From assembly GCF_005771675.1 (NCBI RefSeq), contig NZ_VAJM01000018.1:1-64000 (forward strand): a DNA stretch of 64,000 bases. Direction: 5' to 3'. The DNA comes from Hymenobacter jeollabukensis (GTDB taxonomy: Bacteria; Bacteroidota; Bacteroidia; Cytophagales; Hymenobacteraceae). The translations under genes were made by a program, and so were the position numbers. The notes beneath the pieces are model-generated. The model was not told where the DNA came from. It saw only the letters and a program-made list of their open reading frames with translations, and did no database searches. Numbering within the stretch: position 1 is the first letter of the stretch; every line of letters begins with the position of its first letter. Below, piece after piece: positions 34,782 through 42,697 of the stretch.

Positions 34782-35549
34782 TCAGAGGCACTTTACAATT
34801 TCTCCAACGGGGGCGTACCCTTCTTCGGTGACTGCCAGGATATCACCTTTATCAGCTCCGGTTTGTTTGACTAAGTGGTCCAGCGCACCGAGTTCGTCCA
34901 CACCCTGCGGGAAGTCCCTTTCCGCAAGTTGAACCATCTGTGTCTCGCCATCCGGCATCGTGAGTAAAATCATATACACGATGAAGTATTCTTGTTCGTC
35001 CATGTCAAAACCTGGCTCCATAGGATTGGCGTTGAGGTCTTGTTGGTATTCGTGCCACATCTTCAGCCAGTACTCATCACGAACGAGCTTCTCCTCAAAA
35101 AGCACCTGCATACCAAGTTGCTCTATCATTTTCGCGAAGGCCTTCTTTGGACCAAAATCATATATTCGGCCTCCTAACGGCGTATTCTCATAGGAGTCTT
35201 GGCTCGCAAATCCTTTCACCGACAATTGACTTAACTGCTCGAAGTTCAACTGCTCGTAAGGCACGGCACTAAACTGCTCATACGCCAACGTATGGTAAGC
35301 CAAGTGCAGCATCAAAGAGAACTTATCATAGACCGAATTCACAAACAGACCGCCGTCCTCCTGAATGAGAGTATAGACCGGGACTTGTAAAATCGCGGCG
35401 ATGCTCACGAGTTTATCGTAGGGCATCGTCGTGCTCCCGGACTCCAACTTGCTGTAGGTAGAGGGAGCCATGCAAAGCTTATCAGCCATGCTTTTTTGCT
35501 TGATGCCCCGCTTTTTCCGAAGGTTCTTGATGGTATTATGCAGTTCCAT
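34782..35549 (-). CDS. XRE-family regulator with large C-terminal domain
   Basis: 255 residues from ATG 35547-35549. Helix-turn-helix at residues 5-60 (I-K-N-L-R-K-K-R-G-I-K-Q-K-S-M-A-D-K-L, then S-T-Y-S-K-L-E-S-G). The following 195 residues are helical and acidic and resemble the sensor parts of phage-type repressors without the S24 motifs. Probable repressor; targets unknown. Confidence 0.75.
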   Translation of the reverse strand: MELHNTIKNLRKKRGIKQKSMADKLCMAPSTYSKLESGSTTMPYDKLVSIAAILQVPVYTLIQEDGGLFVNSVYDKFSLMLHLAYHTLAYEQFSAVPYEQLNFEQLSQLSVKGFASQDSYENTPLGGRIYDFGPKKAFAKMIEQLGMQVLFEEKLVRDEYWLKMWHEYQQDLNANPMEPGFDMDEQEYFIVYMILLTMPDGETQMVQLAERDFPQGVDELGALDHLVKQTGADKGDILAVTEEGYAPVGEIVKCL

Positions 35550-35686
35550 GGTGTGGCTTTTCAACAAAGGAGCAGAGCCACGAGCAAACCGCAGAAAATG
35601 TTCTTTTATTTCATCTGCTGCACTACTCCATAAGATGAGAGTAACGAGTTACCGAGTGGGTGAGCAGCAGACCACCAAGCTCTGTT

Positions 35687-35911
35687 TTAGTCCGGTTGAG
35701 TGTCGGTAATGCTTACACTCATTTCGTACCGGTCCGCCTCAGCCGGAGCGCCGCTGGGTGGGGTGATAACGATTTCGTAGCGGTCGGTGGCATATTCGGC
35801 ATAAATCCGGGTGCGGGCCGCTTCTACGGCTTCTTCGGAGCTGCCAGCGCCGATTACGGTTACCGTTGTGGCGTGGGAGCCAGAACCGGGACTTTCAAAG
35901 AATACTTCCAT
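35687..35911 (-). CDS. hypothetical small protein
   Basis: 74 residues from ATG 35909-35911; a longer frame to 35965 would overlap the start of the divergent gene. Compact alpha-beta pattern, with S-S-E-E-A-V-E-A-A-R-T-R-I-Y-A-E-Y as its helix. Only 24 bases separate its start from the divergent UDG-like gene, so both use one control region. No family recognised. Confidence 0.5.
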   Translation of the reverse strand: MEVFFESPGSGSHATTVTVIGAGSSEEAVEAARTRIYAEYATDRYEIVITPPSGAPAEADRYEMSVSITDTQPD

Positions 35912-35935
35912 CGTAGGAGAGAAAAGGAGGAAAAA

Positions 35936-36610
35936 ATGGCAATGACTTGTGGCAAGTGTGCCCATATGGGCTTAGGCTTTTATTCTGATACTATTGGCCC
36001 AGTTGAATACTTAGAGGGCAAAACGAGCGCGGACATATGGATTGTAGGGCTTAATCCAAAACATGATATTGGCCACGTTGAGCAACGAACGCCAGCCGAG
36101 TTCGCGGCTTTCGACCCAGATTGCCATCCGTACTTCTGGGATTTCAGAAAAGTCTCCCCGGCTCTGTATGCCAATTGGAAAGGTCCCAACAGTCGCATCG
36201 CTCATACGGACTTGGTGAAATGCTTCTCTCCTAGCTTTCCGGCCGTCGTGTTAGTCAATGGCTCTCCAACAGAAGTTGACAGTAAGCAAGTTGTGACTAA
36301 TTGCAGCACGCATCTACTGGAACAGATTCGCCGGTTCAGGCCCAAAGTGATTATTTGTAATGGTGCGCCGGTATGTTACACCGTCATGGGGTTCTTTCCT
36401 CCTAATAACGAAGCGCAGACTAATCGTGCTACCTCCTACAAATACGAACTTGACCTGGGGAATGGCTCGAAGCATTCCCTTTGGCTTGTGTTCTCGGGAT
36501 TCATTGGAAGAATAGACAATTGGAACAGAAGAAGGCTAGGGGTTGAGATTGAGGACATACTGGCGAGTGAAGGAATCGAATTGCATTCGGGCACAAGCAG
36601 CTACTCATAA
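35936..36610 (+). CDS. uracil-DNA-glycosylase-fold protein
   Basis: 224 residues from ATG 35936, preceded by AAGGAGG. Motifs in the order of UDG superfamily members: I-W-I-V-G-L-N-P-K (motif with the active loop, about residues 32-40), F-x-x-x-T-D-L-V-K-C, K-V-I-I-C-N-G-A-P-V, and a weak final motif F-S-G-F-I-G-R-I-D where typical members have H-P-S. A C-G-K-C pair opens the chain (residues 5-8), as in the FeS-containing family 4/5 enzymes. Base-excision or phage-base sensing are possible; activity is uncertain because the motifs diverge. Confidence 0.55.
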   Translation: MAMTCGKCAHMGLGFYSDTIGPVEYLEGKTSADIWIVGLNPKHDIGHVEQRTPAEFAAFDPDCHPYFWDFRKVSPALYANWKGPNSRIAHTDLVKCFSPSFPAVVLVNGSPTEVDSKQVVTNCSTHLLEQIRRFRPKVIICNGAPVCYTVMGFFPPNNEAQTNRATSYKYELDLGNGSKHSLWLVFSGFIGRIDNWNRRRLGVEIEDILASEGIELHSGTSSYS

Positions 36611-36963
36611 CCTTTGAGAAAGGTAAGCTGCTCCTGAAACGCAGCCAGTGCCTCGGCCGATGGCAAAACAAAGCGGTGGATTTTGCTACCGGGGGGGTAC
36701 TGAAGCAATCCGGTTGGTAAGGCTAGACAGTTAAGTACCCGTTGTAGAAAGCGGGGTTGCGGGCCTTTCAGGGTGTTGTTTTTCAGGCCAACAACATTGG
36801 TGTAAGTTAGCTGCTGCGCGTCGCAAAAGGACTTTACGTTCCCACTACCAAGCATTTTCAAGCGGCCCTGGGCATAGCGTAGTGCGTCGTCATAGGGCAC
36901 CGATAAACGCAGGTCCGGCAGGGTGAGCGGCGCTACTTCTTGCCGGCATTCTTCCTTTTCCAT
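36601..36963 (-). CDS. hypothetical HTH-like protein
   Basis: 120 residues; its end overlaps the UDG-like gene by 10 bases. Middle part (K-S-F-C-D-A-Q-Q-L-T-Y-T-N-V-V-G-L-K-N-N-T-L) has an XRE-like helix-turn-helix spacing. Three bases downstream of the next leftward gene. Possible regulator, low confidence. Confidence 0.45.
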   Translation of the reverse strand: MEKEECRQEVAPLTLPDLRLSVPYDDALRYAQGRLKMLGSGNVKSFCDAQQLTYTNVVGLKNNTLKGPQPRFLQRVLNCLALPTGLLQYPPGSKIHRFVLPSAEALAAFQEQLTFLKGYE

Positions 36964-36966
36964 GCT

Positions 36967-37251
36967 TTATAGCTGTTTAATGTAGGCTATCAGAGGTGCG
37001 AGATAAGTTGGGAGCCACTCCGGGTAGACTTTGTGACATAAGTAGCCAAAGCTGATGCTGCCGCCCAGCATCAGCACCCAAATGATTCGCTCCATACGGC
37101 GGGCATAGGCTAATTCTTTTTGAATGTCTTGGTCCGTCACCTGGCCGCGCTGGTAAGCTGCTCTTAGGTTCAGGTCAGTTTGGCAAAGGGCTGCCGAATT
37201 CTCAAGCAGCTGCTCTAGCAGCTTGTCGGGCATTTCGGGGTTGGAATTCAT
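36967..37251 (-). CDS. small single-pass membrane protein
   Basis: 94 residues from ATG 37249-37251. Soluble helical N-terminal part (D-K-L-L-E-Q-L-L-E-N), then one hydrophobic segment near residues 55-75 (I-I-W-V-L-M-L-G-G-S-I-S-F-G-Y-L). No family recognised. It resembles the neighbour 37263-37535 in layout. Confidence 0.5.
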   Translation of the reverse strand: MNSNPEMPDKLLEQLLENSAALCQTDLNLRAAYQRGQVTDQDIQKELAYARRMERIIWVLMLGGSISFGYLCHKVYPEWLPTYLAPLIAYIKQL

Positions 37252-37262
37252 AAGCAAGGGTA

Positions 37263-37535
37263 CTAACGCATGATTAGGGGCGGTGCTGGGAACTGGGCTT
37301 GTACCCAATCTCCGAAAAGCCAGGCCAAGCCAAAAATGGCTGTAGTGCCGCCGATGATGATGGCGGCCACTGCGCGGTTGTACCGTTTCTGGTCCTGGGC
37401 CAGCTTTGGGAGTGCTTGGCGTAGCAGTTCTTCCCCGCGACGGCTGGCCGCGTAAAGCGTCTGGCTTAACGGGTCTGTGGCGAGGGGAAGCGGTGGTAAA
37501 GGCCGGTGTTGCCGGCGACGAGGCAGGAATCTCAT
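37263..37535 (-). CDS. small single-pass membrane protein
   Basis: 90 residues from ATG 37533-37535, overlapping the previous gene by four bases (ATGA-type). Arg/Pro-rich N-terminus, then a helix and one hydrophobic segment (A-I-I-I-G-G-T-T-A-I-F-G-L-A-W-L-F-G). Layout like that of the 36967 gene (helix, basic D-Q-x-R-x-N-R, TM), so the two may be related. Function unknown. Confidence 0.5.
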   Translation of the reverse strand: MRFLPRRRQHRPLPPLPLATDPLSQTLYAASRRGEELLRQALPKLAQDQKRYNRAVAAIIIGGTTAIFGLAWLFGDWVQAQFPAPPLIMR

Positions 37536-37969
37536 GCGGCGTAGGGCAATGCACGCCACGCCGGCGCGGGAGCCTGGCCGCTGCTCAGCTGCTGCACCAG
37601 CGTATCGACTTCCTCCGGGCTGAGCATATCCCGGCGCGGGCCTAGAAACCGGATGCCATCGAACAAGTCCCGCTCCCCGCTCACAAAGCGCACGGCATAC
37701 ACGTTTTCGTAGTTGCCAGTGTAAGCGTAGCGGGTGAAGAGCGTAAGGGCCTGGGGGTCGATGTTGTACTCCTGGCAAATTTTGGCGGCCAGTGTTACCT
37801 GGCACTGCGCGAGGCCGGCCGCGCCACCTTCGGCCAATTCGGTTGCAACGGCCCATCCCTGCTCGGGATGAACGACCAACTCGCAACGGGTCGGGGCCTG
37901 CTTCACGTCGTCGTATAGATGGAATGGCAGTGCATGAGTAACGCCGGCCAGCGTGACTAAGCTGTTCAT
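37532..37969 (-). CDS. hypothetical protein
   Basis: 145 residues from ATG 37967-37969 (preferred to the frame at 38020, which runs into the preceding gene). Contains Y-D-D-V-K-Q-A-P-T-R-C-E-L-V-V-H-P-E-Q-G-W and a C-terminal helix V-D-T-L-V-Q-Q-L. No family recognised. Part of the leftward train 38627-36601. Confidence 0.5.
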   Translation of the reverse strand: MNSLVTLAGVTHALPFHLYDDVKQAPTRCELVVHPEQGWAVATELAEGGAAGLAQCQVTLAAKICQEYNIDPQALTLFTRYAYTGNYENVYAVRFVSGERDLFDGIRFLGPRRDMLSPEEVDTLVQQLSSGQAPAPAWRALPYAA

Positions 37970-38003
37970 AGGAAAGGAAAGTAAGTGGTAGGGAAAGGCA
38001 GAT

Positions 38004-38267
38004 TTAGGGGAGGGGTACAAGCCAGCCCTGACGCTGAAAACGCTCGCGCAGTTCGCCGGCCGACGTGTCCTCCCCGATGAATTGCAGCCACTCAGCTACG
38101 GTAGTCAGGTCCGGGGCTTCGGCCAGAAACTCGTTTGGGGTGTTGAGCGCAGTGGCCGCGGCAAGACGCTGCTCCGGGTCGGGGTAGCGCAGCAGCAGCT
38201 CGGCCATCTGATATAGCATCCCCCGGACGCCTGGCTTTGGCGGAGTTGATTCAAAGGGAATATCCAT
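38004..38267 (-). CDS. hypothetical protein
   Basis: 87 residues, acidic, helical. No family recognised. 34 bases before the next gene of the same train. Confidence 0.5.
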   Translation of the reverse strand: MDIPFESTPPKPGVRGMLYQMAELLLRYPDPEQRLAAATALNTPNEFLAEAPDLTTVAEWLQFIGEDTSAGELRERFQRQGWLVPLP

Positions 38268-38294
38268 CAGGCCGGGCGCTGGAAGGAATAGGGA

Positions 38295-38627
38295 TTAGTG
38301 TTGCCGGGAAGGCCGGCCGGGCTGCGAGGCCGGAATTTCGCTGGGGTTCTGCATCTGGTAAACGGCCAACTGAAAGACCTGCTCCAAGTCCAGTTTGGCC
38401 AGCACGGCCAGCCGCTGCAATTCGTCCAGCGTGGCGGTCTCTGGCTTCTGCATCCGAAGCGTGAGCGTCCGGTAAACGACGCCTAATTCCTGGGCGACTT
38501 CCGTCCGCGGGCCTAGCGCATGGATTAGCTCAGCCAATGTATGGCAGGCTACCGGGCCGGGGCTGGTCGGTTGAAGGAGTGGCATAACTTGAATGCTGGG
38601 GACCGTCGGGGCTTTGGGGCTTTTCAT
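38295..38627 (-). CDS. probable HTH regulator
   Basis: 110 residues from ATG 38625-38627, or 121 from ATG 38658-38660. I prefer the shorter form because the palindrome at 38660-38675 then lies upstream. Residues 30-75 (L-A-E-L-I-H-A-L-G then T-E-V-A-Q-E-L-G-V-V-Y-R-T-L and the helix L-D-E-L-Q-R-L-A-V-L-A) form an XRE-type helix-turn-helix. Likely controls the leftward train below it. Confidence 0.55.
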   Translation of the reverse strand: MKSPKAPTVPSIQVMPLLQPTSPGPVACHTLAELIHALGPRTEVAQELGVVYRTLTLRMQKPETATLDELQRLAVLAKLDLEQVFQLAVYQMQNPSEIPASQPGRPSRQH

Positions 38628-38659
38628 GGGAGCAAAAGAAGGCTGCTTTTTTGTCAACA

Positions 38660-38675
38660 TTACGGCTTACCGTAA
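38660..38675. promoter_or_regulatory. palindromic operator candidate
   Basis: TTACGG-cttA-CCGTAA, a perfect 6-bp inverted repeat with 4-base centre, 33 bases upstream of the HTH gene start at 38627 and next to TTGACA on the minus strand. A plausible autoregulation site. Confidence 0.4.
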
Positions 38676-38786
38676 AAAATGACAATTTGATGCCCTCACA
38701 TTGCTCAATTCAAACAAGGCCGACACGTCGTAGCAGACTATCTGGTGGCCGTCCGGCTCGGTGATACGGTCGAGGAATACCAGCAT
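38667..38786 (-). CDS. 39-residue ORF or gene remnant
   Basis: Frame from ATG 38784-38786, encoding M-L-V-F-L-D-R-I-T-E-P-D-G-H-Q-I-V-C-Y-D-V and on to the stop inside the palindrome. The same frame continues upstream, without a start codon, into A-I-L-Q-W-A-G-E-R-Q-T-Q-Q-G-H up to the stop codon of the 38870 gene. The protein-like composition suggests a short gene with a non-ATG start or a truncated one. Fills the 242-base space 38628-38869. Confidence 0.3.
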   Translation of the reverse strand: MLVFLDRITEPDGHQIVCYDVSALFELSNVRASNCHFLR

Positions 38787-38869
38787 GTGGCCTTGCTGCG
38801 TCTGGCGCTCGCCGGCCCACTGCAGGATGGCAAAAGTTGAAAAACCACCTTTTATAAGCCAAGGCCAAG

Positions 38870-39244
38870 CTATTGGCTAGGGCTGCTCGGACCAAGGGGC
38901 ACTTGGTCAGGAATGGGCAAACTGTCCTCGGTGCGAATGCTGGGGCGCGGGCCGGTAGGGATAATTGGCTCGTACCAGTCGCGGTAGGCCGTGTTAAGCC
39001 GGTTGGCAACGATGGCCAGCCGCTCGGGGGTACCCTCGCGCTTCAGCCAGATATGGGAGCTGCCGCAAACGACCTGGTAGCCCTCGCCCATCAACCCGCG
39101 GATGTAGGGCGCCAGCGCCCGCAAATCGTCCTGGCGGGTGTGGGCCTGCACGTACTTGCGAACGGCCATCAGACGCTCCTTCTCGGCCGCGTCGGCGGGT
39201 TGTATCTCAATAGCTAGGTAGGCTTCCTGGTGGTATGTGCTCAT
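38870..39244 (-). CDS. hypothetical protein
   Basis: 124 residues; alpha-beta pattern in the first 100, then a Pro/Ser-rich tail. The motif G-E-G-Y-Q-V-V-C-G-S-S-H-I-W-L-K-R-E-G falls in the middle. No family recognised. Pyrimidine-rich leader (CCCTTTTGTTCTTTTCCCT) directly before the ATG. Confidence 0.5.
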   Translation of the reverse strand: MSTYHQEAYLAIEIQPADAAEKERLMAVRKYVQAHTRQDDLRALAPYIRGLMGEGYQVVCGSSHIWLKREGTPERLAIVANRLNTAYRDWYEPIIPTGPRPSIRTEDSLPIPDQVPLGPSSPSQ

Positions 39245-39281
39245 AGGGAAAAGAACAAAAGGGAAAAAAGGGACTGGGGAA

Positions 39282-39572
39282 TTAGAGTAGAAGTAAGGAG
39301 TACTGCCCGCCTTGTTCCTCGCGGGTCCGGCGCAGGCCCTCCTGGGCTATCGGGCGGGCCGCTTTTACCAGCTTTAGCAGCGCCTCGTAAGCTTCGGGCG
39401 TGTCGATTAGCATACCCATGTGCTCCGCTACTTCCTCGGCCAGCACTTCGCTGTTGATGCCTTTGCCTAGTTGCTGCATCAGGGCCTCGACGTCGGCAAT
39501 GGCGGCTATCACCTGGTTGCGGTACTGGTTCCACATCGGGCTTTGAATGGTCGGGGCTTCGCTGGCTTTCAT
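39282..39572 (-). CDS. hypothetical helical protein
   Basis: 96 residues, entirely helical by pattern (A-A-I-A-D-V-E-A-L-M-Q-Q-L-G-K and L-A-E-E-V-A-E-H-M-G-M-L). No family recognised. Member of the leftward train 41547-38870. Confidence 0.5.
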   Translation of the reverse strand: MKASEAPTIQSPMWNQYRNQVIAAIADVEALMQQLGKGINSEVLAEEVAEHMGMLIDTPEAYEALLKLVKAARPIAQEGLRRTREEQGGQYSLLLL

Positions 39573-39641
39573 AGCGGGAGCAGATTACTTGACGGCCCAT
39601 TGCAAGGCCTGCCTTGTGGGTAAAAATTCGAGTTCGGCGTC

Positions 39642-40022
39642 CTAGCGCTGGGCGCTGGCGTAGGCTTTGCCCTGGCTGAGTACCACCGCCTGGGCGCTGT
39701 GAATGGGGGCTTGGTCCTGGACCCGAAAAAAATGGCCGGCGTGGTATGGGTTGTAGCTGATGGGCTCTGTGGCTGTGGGCTGCGGAGCGCTACGGAAGGT
39801 TCCGATGGCATAGGCGTGAACATTGCGCTGGCGCTGGGTAAGGACGCGCTGCCGGCCGGTTTCCGTCACTTTGAACACTACTCCGGTCAGTTGCACCGTG
39901 GCAAGGTGGGCCACTACCAGCCCCGCGAACTGCACCGAAAACAGGCCCTTGTATTTCAGGTTGCGGTACACCTTCACTTGCTGGCCTTCTAGGTCGATGG
40001 AAAGGGCTCGGGGGGCTTTCAT
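39642..40022 (-). CDS. hypothetical protein
   Basis: 126 residues from ATG 40020-40022; an upstream extension to 40103 would overlap the neighbour. Beta-strand-rich first half (Q-Q-V-K-V-Y-R-N-L-K-Y-K-G-L-F-S-V-Q). Phage/plasmid accessory type, no named family. Starts 10 bases after the stop of the next gene upstream. Confidence 0.5.
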   Translation of the reverse strand: MKAPRALSIDLEGQQVKVYRNLKYKGLFSVQFAGLVVAHLATVQLTGVVFKVTETGRQRVLTQRQRNVHAYAIGTFRSAPQPTATEPISYNPYHAGHFFRVQDQAPIHSAQAVVLSQGKAYASAQR

Positions 40023-40032
40023 GGCGCGGCGC

Positions 40033-40389
40033 TTAGAGGTGGGTATCGTAGCCGGTAACCGACGTAAAGAGGGCTTGCAGGTCATCGCCGTACACCATCT
40101 CAAAAACTTGCTCGTGGCTGATTACCGGCTCCCAATCGACGAGCACCTGGCGGTAAAATTCCACTTTGTAGGTGTCGGAGGGCATGAGCGTAATTTTCAT
40201 ACGGTTGACCTGGGCTTGGTTCTTCCGCAAATTCATGCGAAGCCAAGGGTTCGGGTTGCTGTCTGACCGACCAGCTGCCATCAGCTTATCGGCTCCGGTC
40301 ATCATCAGAAACTTATTGCCGCCAAGCTGCTGCAAAATGATATAAGCTTCTTCTACTACTTCGGGCTTCGGGGCTGGGGCGTTGCTCAT
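40033..40389 (-). CDS. phage-like hypothetical protein
   Basis: 118 residues. Central L-Q-Q-L-G-G-N-K-F-L-M-M-T-G-A-D and M-N-L-R-K-N-Q-A-Q-V-N-R-M-K-I-T-L motifs resemble small proteins that recur on phages and conjugative elements (Q-L-G-G-x-x-F-x-x-M-T-G-A). Role unknown. Preceded by the AT-rich hairpin leader at 40411-40545. Confidence 0.55.
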   Translation of the reverse strand: MSNAPAPKPEVVEEAYIILQQLGGNKFLMMTGADKLMAAGRSDSNPNPWLRMNLRKNQAQVNRMKITLMPSDTYKVEFYRQVLVDWEPVISHEQVFEMVYGDDLQALFTSVTGYDTHL

Positions 40390-40410
40390 AGAAAAGGGCT
40401 TTTTGATGCG

Positions 40411-40545
40411 TTGCTGATACTTATTAAACGCAAAAGGGCGTATTTATGTTGCTTTTTTAGCAATAATAATATTATTTTTTTGGCAATAAATTGGCATGAA
40501 AATGACTTTTTCCCTCTTGTAGTTTTTGTAATTGCATTCTCCTTT
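40411..40545 (-). promoter_or_regulatory. AT-rich hairpin leader, copy A
   Basis: Contains TACTTATTAAACGCAAAA and the hairpin TTGCTTTTTTAGCAA (40449-40463), which begins 60 bases before the start of the 40389 gene. The same blocks recur, in the same order and at 64 bases, before the 41547 gene (copy B). Shared promoter or RNA element. Confidence 0.5.
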
Positions 40546-40596
40546 TGTCCCCGGGCCTGCCCCGCCCGGCTCGGGGCCGGGCAGGTGCCGTCGCTC

Positions 40597-41547
40597 CTAG
40601 TAGGATTGTAGCCAGCTTAGCTCAGCCGCGTAAAATTGGCGGTCTGTCTCGTCGGCCAGTGGCTCGGCAACGGTCAGTTCCAGGCCCTCGGCCGTGTTGG
40701 TCAGCGTGGGCGTGTGGCCCTGGGCAGTCAGCGCCTCGGCAAAGCGTTCCAGGTCGCCAAAGCTGCTATCACTGGTGACGCTGTGGATGCCCTTGTTCTG
40801 GCCGTAGCTGGCCTGCATCGCGTGGCGCTGGCGGTGGTGCCAGTCGTAGAAGGCAGCGAACTGCTGGGCCAAGCTGGGGACCTCGCGCAAGTCGAGCGAG
40901 TTAAGGAAGAAGCCGTAAGCCGGCGAGTAGCTGCGGCGCTCACTGATGTACTTGGCCCCGTAGCTCATGCGGTAAAGCTTGCCGCTCTCGTCTATGGTCG
41001 TGGGCTGCCGGTGATACTCGTACATATCCTCCTGGCTGTTGTAGTGGCCGCTAATGAAAGGGGCGTACACCTGCTCCACCTGCTTGCGGCTCGGTCCATC
41101 GATGTAGGCAATATCAACGCTGGTGCCGTTGGCGAAGCTGTCCGATGTTACGCTGAATTTCACCCCTGGGAATGCTTTTTTCAGGGCCTCCCGGATGAGC
41201 TGCGCGGTGCCGGCGACGGTGTAGCTGCGCCAGGTAACCTCGTCCTCCTGGCGGTCATGGTAAGGAGCGCGCACCGTCTTGTGTTCCTCGGCCCGGCGCT
41301 GGGCCACTTGGCCAGCCAGGGTCAGTGCCTCAATGATTCGCTGCTCGGCCTGCGCCTCGTCTTTGGCGCTGTAGTACTTAGCCGGCTTGCTCTGCTTGCC
41401 ATAAAACACGGCATAGGAAAAAGAGCCGGCCCGCTCCCGCACGTAGCCAACGGCTACCGTGTCGGCTACTTCCTCCACCCGAACCTGCCGGGCGTTTTCG
41501 GTAAAGTACTGGCGAAGATGGTCGAGGGTTTGGGAGGTGCGTTTCAT
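40597..41547 (-). CDS. LPD29-type large polyvalent protein domain protein
   Basis: 316 residues from ATG 41545-41547 (16 upstream residues of the longer frame are basic and lie in the leader). Residues 120-165 (I-R-E-A-L-K-K-A-F-P-G-V-K-F-S-V-T-S-D-S-F-A-N-G-T-S-V-D-I-A-Y-I-D-G-P) match the LPD29 pattern, a small domain found on phage and plasmid polyvalent proteins. Role unknown; such proteins are often delivered or expressed early on entry. Confidence 0.65.
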   Translation of the reverse strand: MKRTSQTLDHLRQYFTENARQVRVEEVADTVAVGYVRERAGSFSYAVFYGKQSKPAKYYSAKDEAQAEQRIIEALTLAGQVAQRRAEEHKTVRAPYHDRQEDEVTWRSYTVAGTAQLIREALKKAFPGVKFSVTSDSFANGTSVDIAYIDGPSRKQVEQVYAPFISGHYNSQEDMYEYHRQPTTIDESGKLYRMSYGAKYISERRSYSPAYGFFLNSLDLREVPSLAQQFAAFYDWHHRQRHAMQASYGQNKGIHSVTSDSSFGDLERFAEALTAQGHTPTLTNTAEGLELTVAEPLADETDRQFYAAELSWLQSY

Positions 41548-41571
41548 AGCTAAAGCATTGTTTTTGTGATT

Positions 41572-41700
41572 GTTACTTATAGTATTTAAACGCAAAACAC
41601 CCCCTTATTGTTGCTTTTTTAGCAATATTATTTACATTATTTTCTGCTGATAAAAAGTCGTTTTTGGCATAGCCGTTGATTTTTTCCCTTTTGTTCTTCT
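41572..41700 (-). promoter_or_regulatory. AT-rich hairpin leader, copy B
   Basis: TACTTAT, TTTAAACGCAAAA and the hairpin TTGCTTTTTTAGCAA (41611-41625), 64 bases before the start of the 41547 gene. Copy A of the same elements is at 40411-40545. AT-rich sequence around it stands out from its GC-rich surroundings. Confidence 0.5.
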
Positions 41701-41923
41701 GAGCTGGTTGGGGCACTAATCACCCGGCTAGGTAGGGTAGCAAGCACGCCTGCAGCGAGGCAGTATTTCGGTGCTTTATTCCTTTGGTTCGCGGTAGGGA
41801 TGGGAAGGGAGCGACCAGCGGGAGTTGTCCGTCAGGACCGGAGCGCAGCGCAGCCCTGGACAGCCCGGCCACCCGCCCAATTGTCTTCCAACTGCCTTGC
41901 TGTGGGCGTCCACTCCTCTAACT

Positions 41924-42267
41924 AGGAGGTTTTATAAGTCCAACCCGATGCTCTTCTGGTCAGAGGCGTTTAGCGTTTTGAGCCAACGGCAATGGGCACT
42001 GATGGAGAATGGACCAGCAGTAGTCCGAGTTGCGAAACCCTGCCTGGTTCACCTAAATAGGATTCTGAATCGAAAGAGGAGGAATTATAAGTCCCTTTTG
42101 CTTGACGTGGGGCCAATCTAAGTAGGAGGTTTTATAAGCCAGACGATATGAATTGTCTGCTTAAGAGGGGTAGTGCCTCCCTAAGTAGGAGGTTTTATAA
42201 GCCATAAGGGCGTTCTCACCTGTCGGGGAGTAGTTTCTGCAGTTCTAAGTAGGAGGTTTTATCAGTC
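41924..42267 (+). repeat. dispersed iterons, outer group (four copies)
   Basis: Copies of AGGAGGTTTTATAAGYC begin at 41924, 42124, 42187 and 42251 (the last reads TTTATCAGTC). The last three are spaced 63 and 64 bases, that is three times the 21-base period of the inner group. Such a second set away from the rep promoter usually acts as a copy-number (incompatibility) locus that titrates the initiator. Confidence 0.7.
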
Positions 42268-42270
42268 AAA

Positions 42271-42574
42271 AAGGAGGCAATAATGCCGTCAGTTAGAAGC
42301 GCTCTGGGTCGGGGTCATAGCATATCTTTGAGTGGCTAAGGGGCATCCAGGAGTGTTGTATTAGTAAAATAGTAATAAATAGTAGAAAAGTGCAATCCCG
42401 GTTTGTGCTATTATAAACCCTCCCTTTTTGTTGTTTTTTCGTTCTGCCGCCCACCTTCTATACTTAAATGCTTTTTTAGAGGGGGCATCATCAAGCTTGT
42501 GGTATTTTAAGTATTTAACAGTATTTGTAGGGCGGCGTAACAGCTTATTTACCAAATACTTATAGTACATAACT
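42271..42574. other. AT-rich stretch of the origin
   Basis: AT-rich stretch between the two iteron groups with repeated TATTTAAGTATTTA-like words (42465-42540). Fits a DNA-unwinding region for replication. A 69-residue leftward frame (42361-42570) lies here but looks non-coding (Lys/Tyr/Leu-rich, no relatives recognised). Confidence 0.45.
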
Positions 42575-42697
42575 AGGAGGTTTTATAAGCCAATCAGGAG
42601 GTTTTATAAGCTGAACAGGAGGTTTTATAAGCTAAGTAGGAGGTTTTATAAGTTGAAGCAGGAGGTTTTATAAGCTAAGTAGGAGAAATTTTTACTT
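42575..42697 (+). repeat. tandem iterons, inner group (five plus one partial)
   Basis: AGGAGGTTTTATAAGCC-type units begin at 42575, 42596, 42617, 42638 and 42660, with a degenerate sixth at 42681 (AGGAGAAATTTTTA). The 21-22 base period is two DNA turns, so Rep binds one face. Located directly before rep, the standard place of the origin in Rep_3 plasmids. Confidence 0.85.

Noticed and set aside
38710-39009. 99-residue leftward frame
   Set aside because: Out of frame with the 38870 gene and low-complexity Arg/Pro/Ala content; shadow.
42361-42570. 69-residue leftward frame in the origin
   Set aside because: In AT-rich replication sequence; Lys/Tyr-rich composition only, likely non-coding.
42575-42697. 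CRISPR array
   Set aside because: Repeat period of 21 bases leaves spacers of 4 bases; no cas genes; iterons before rep explain it.
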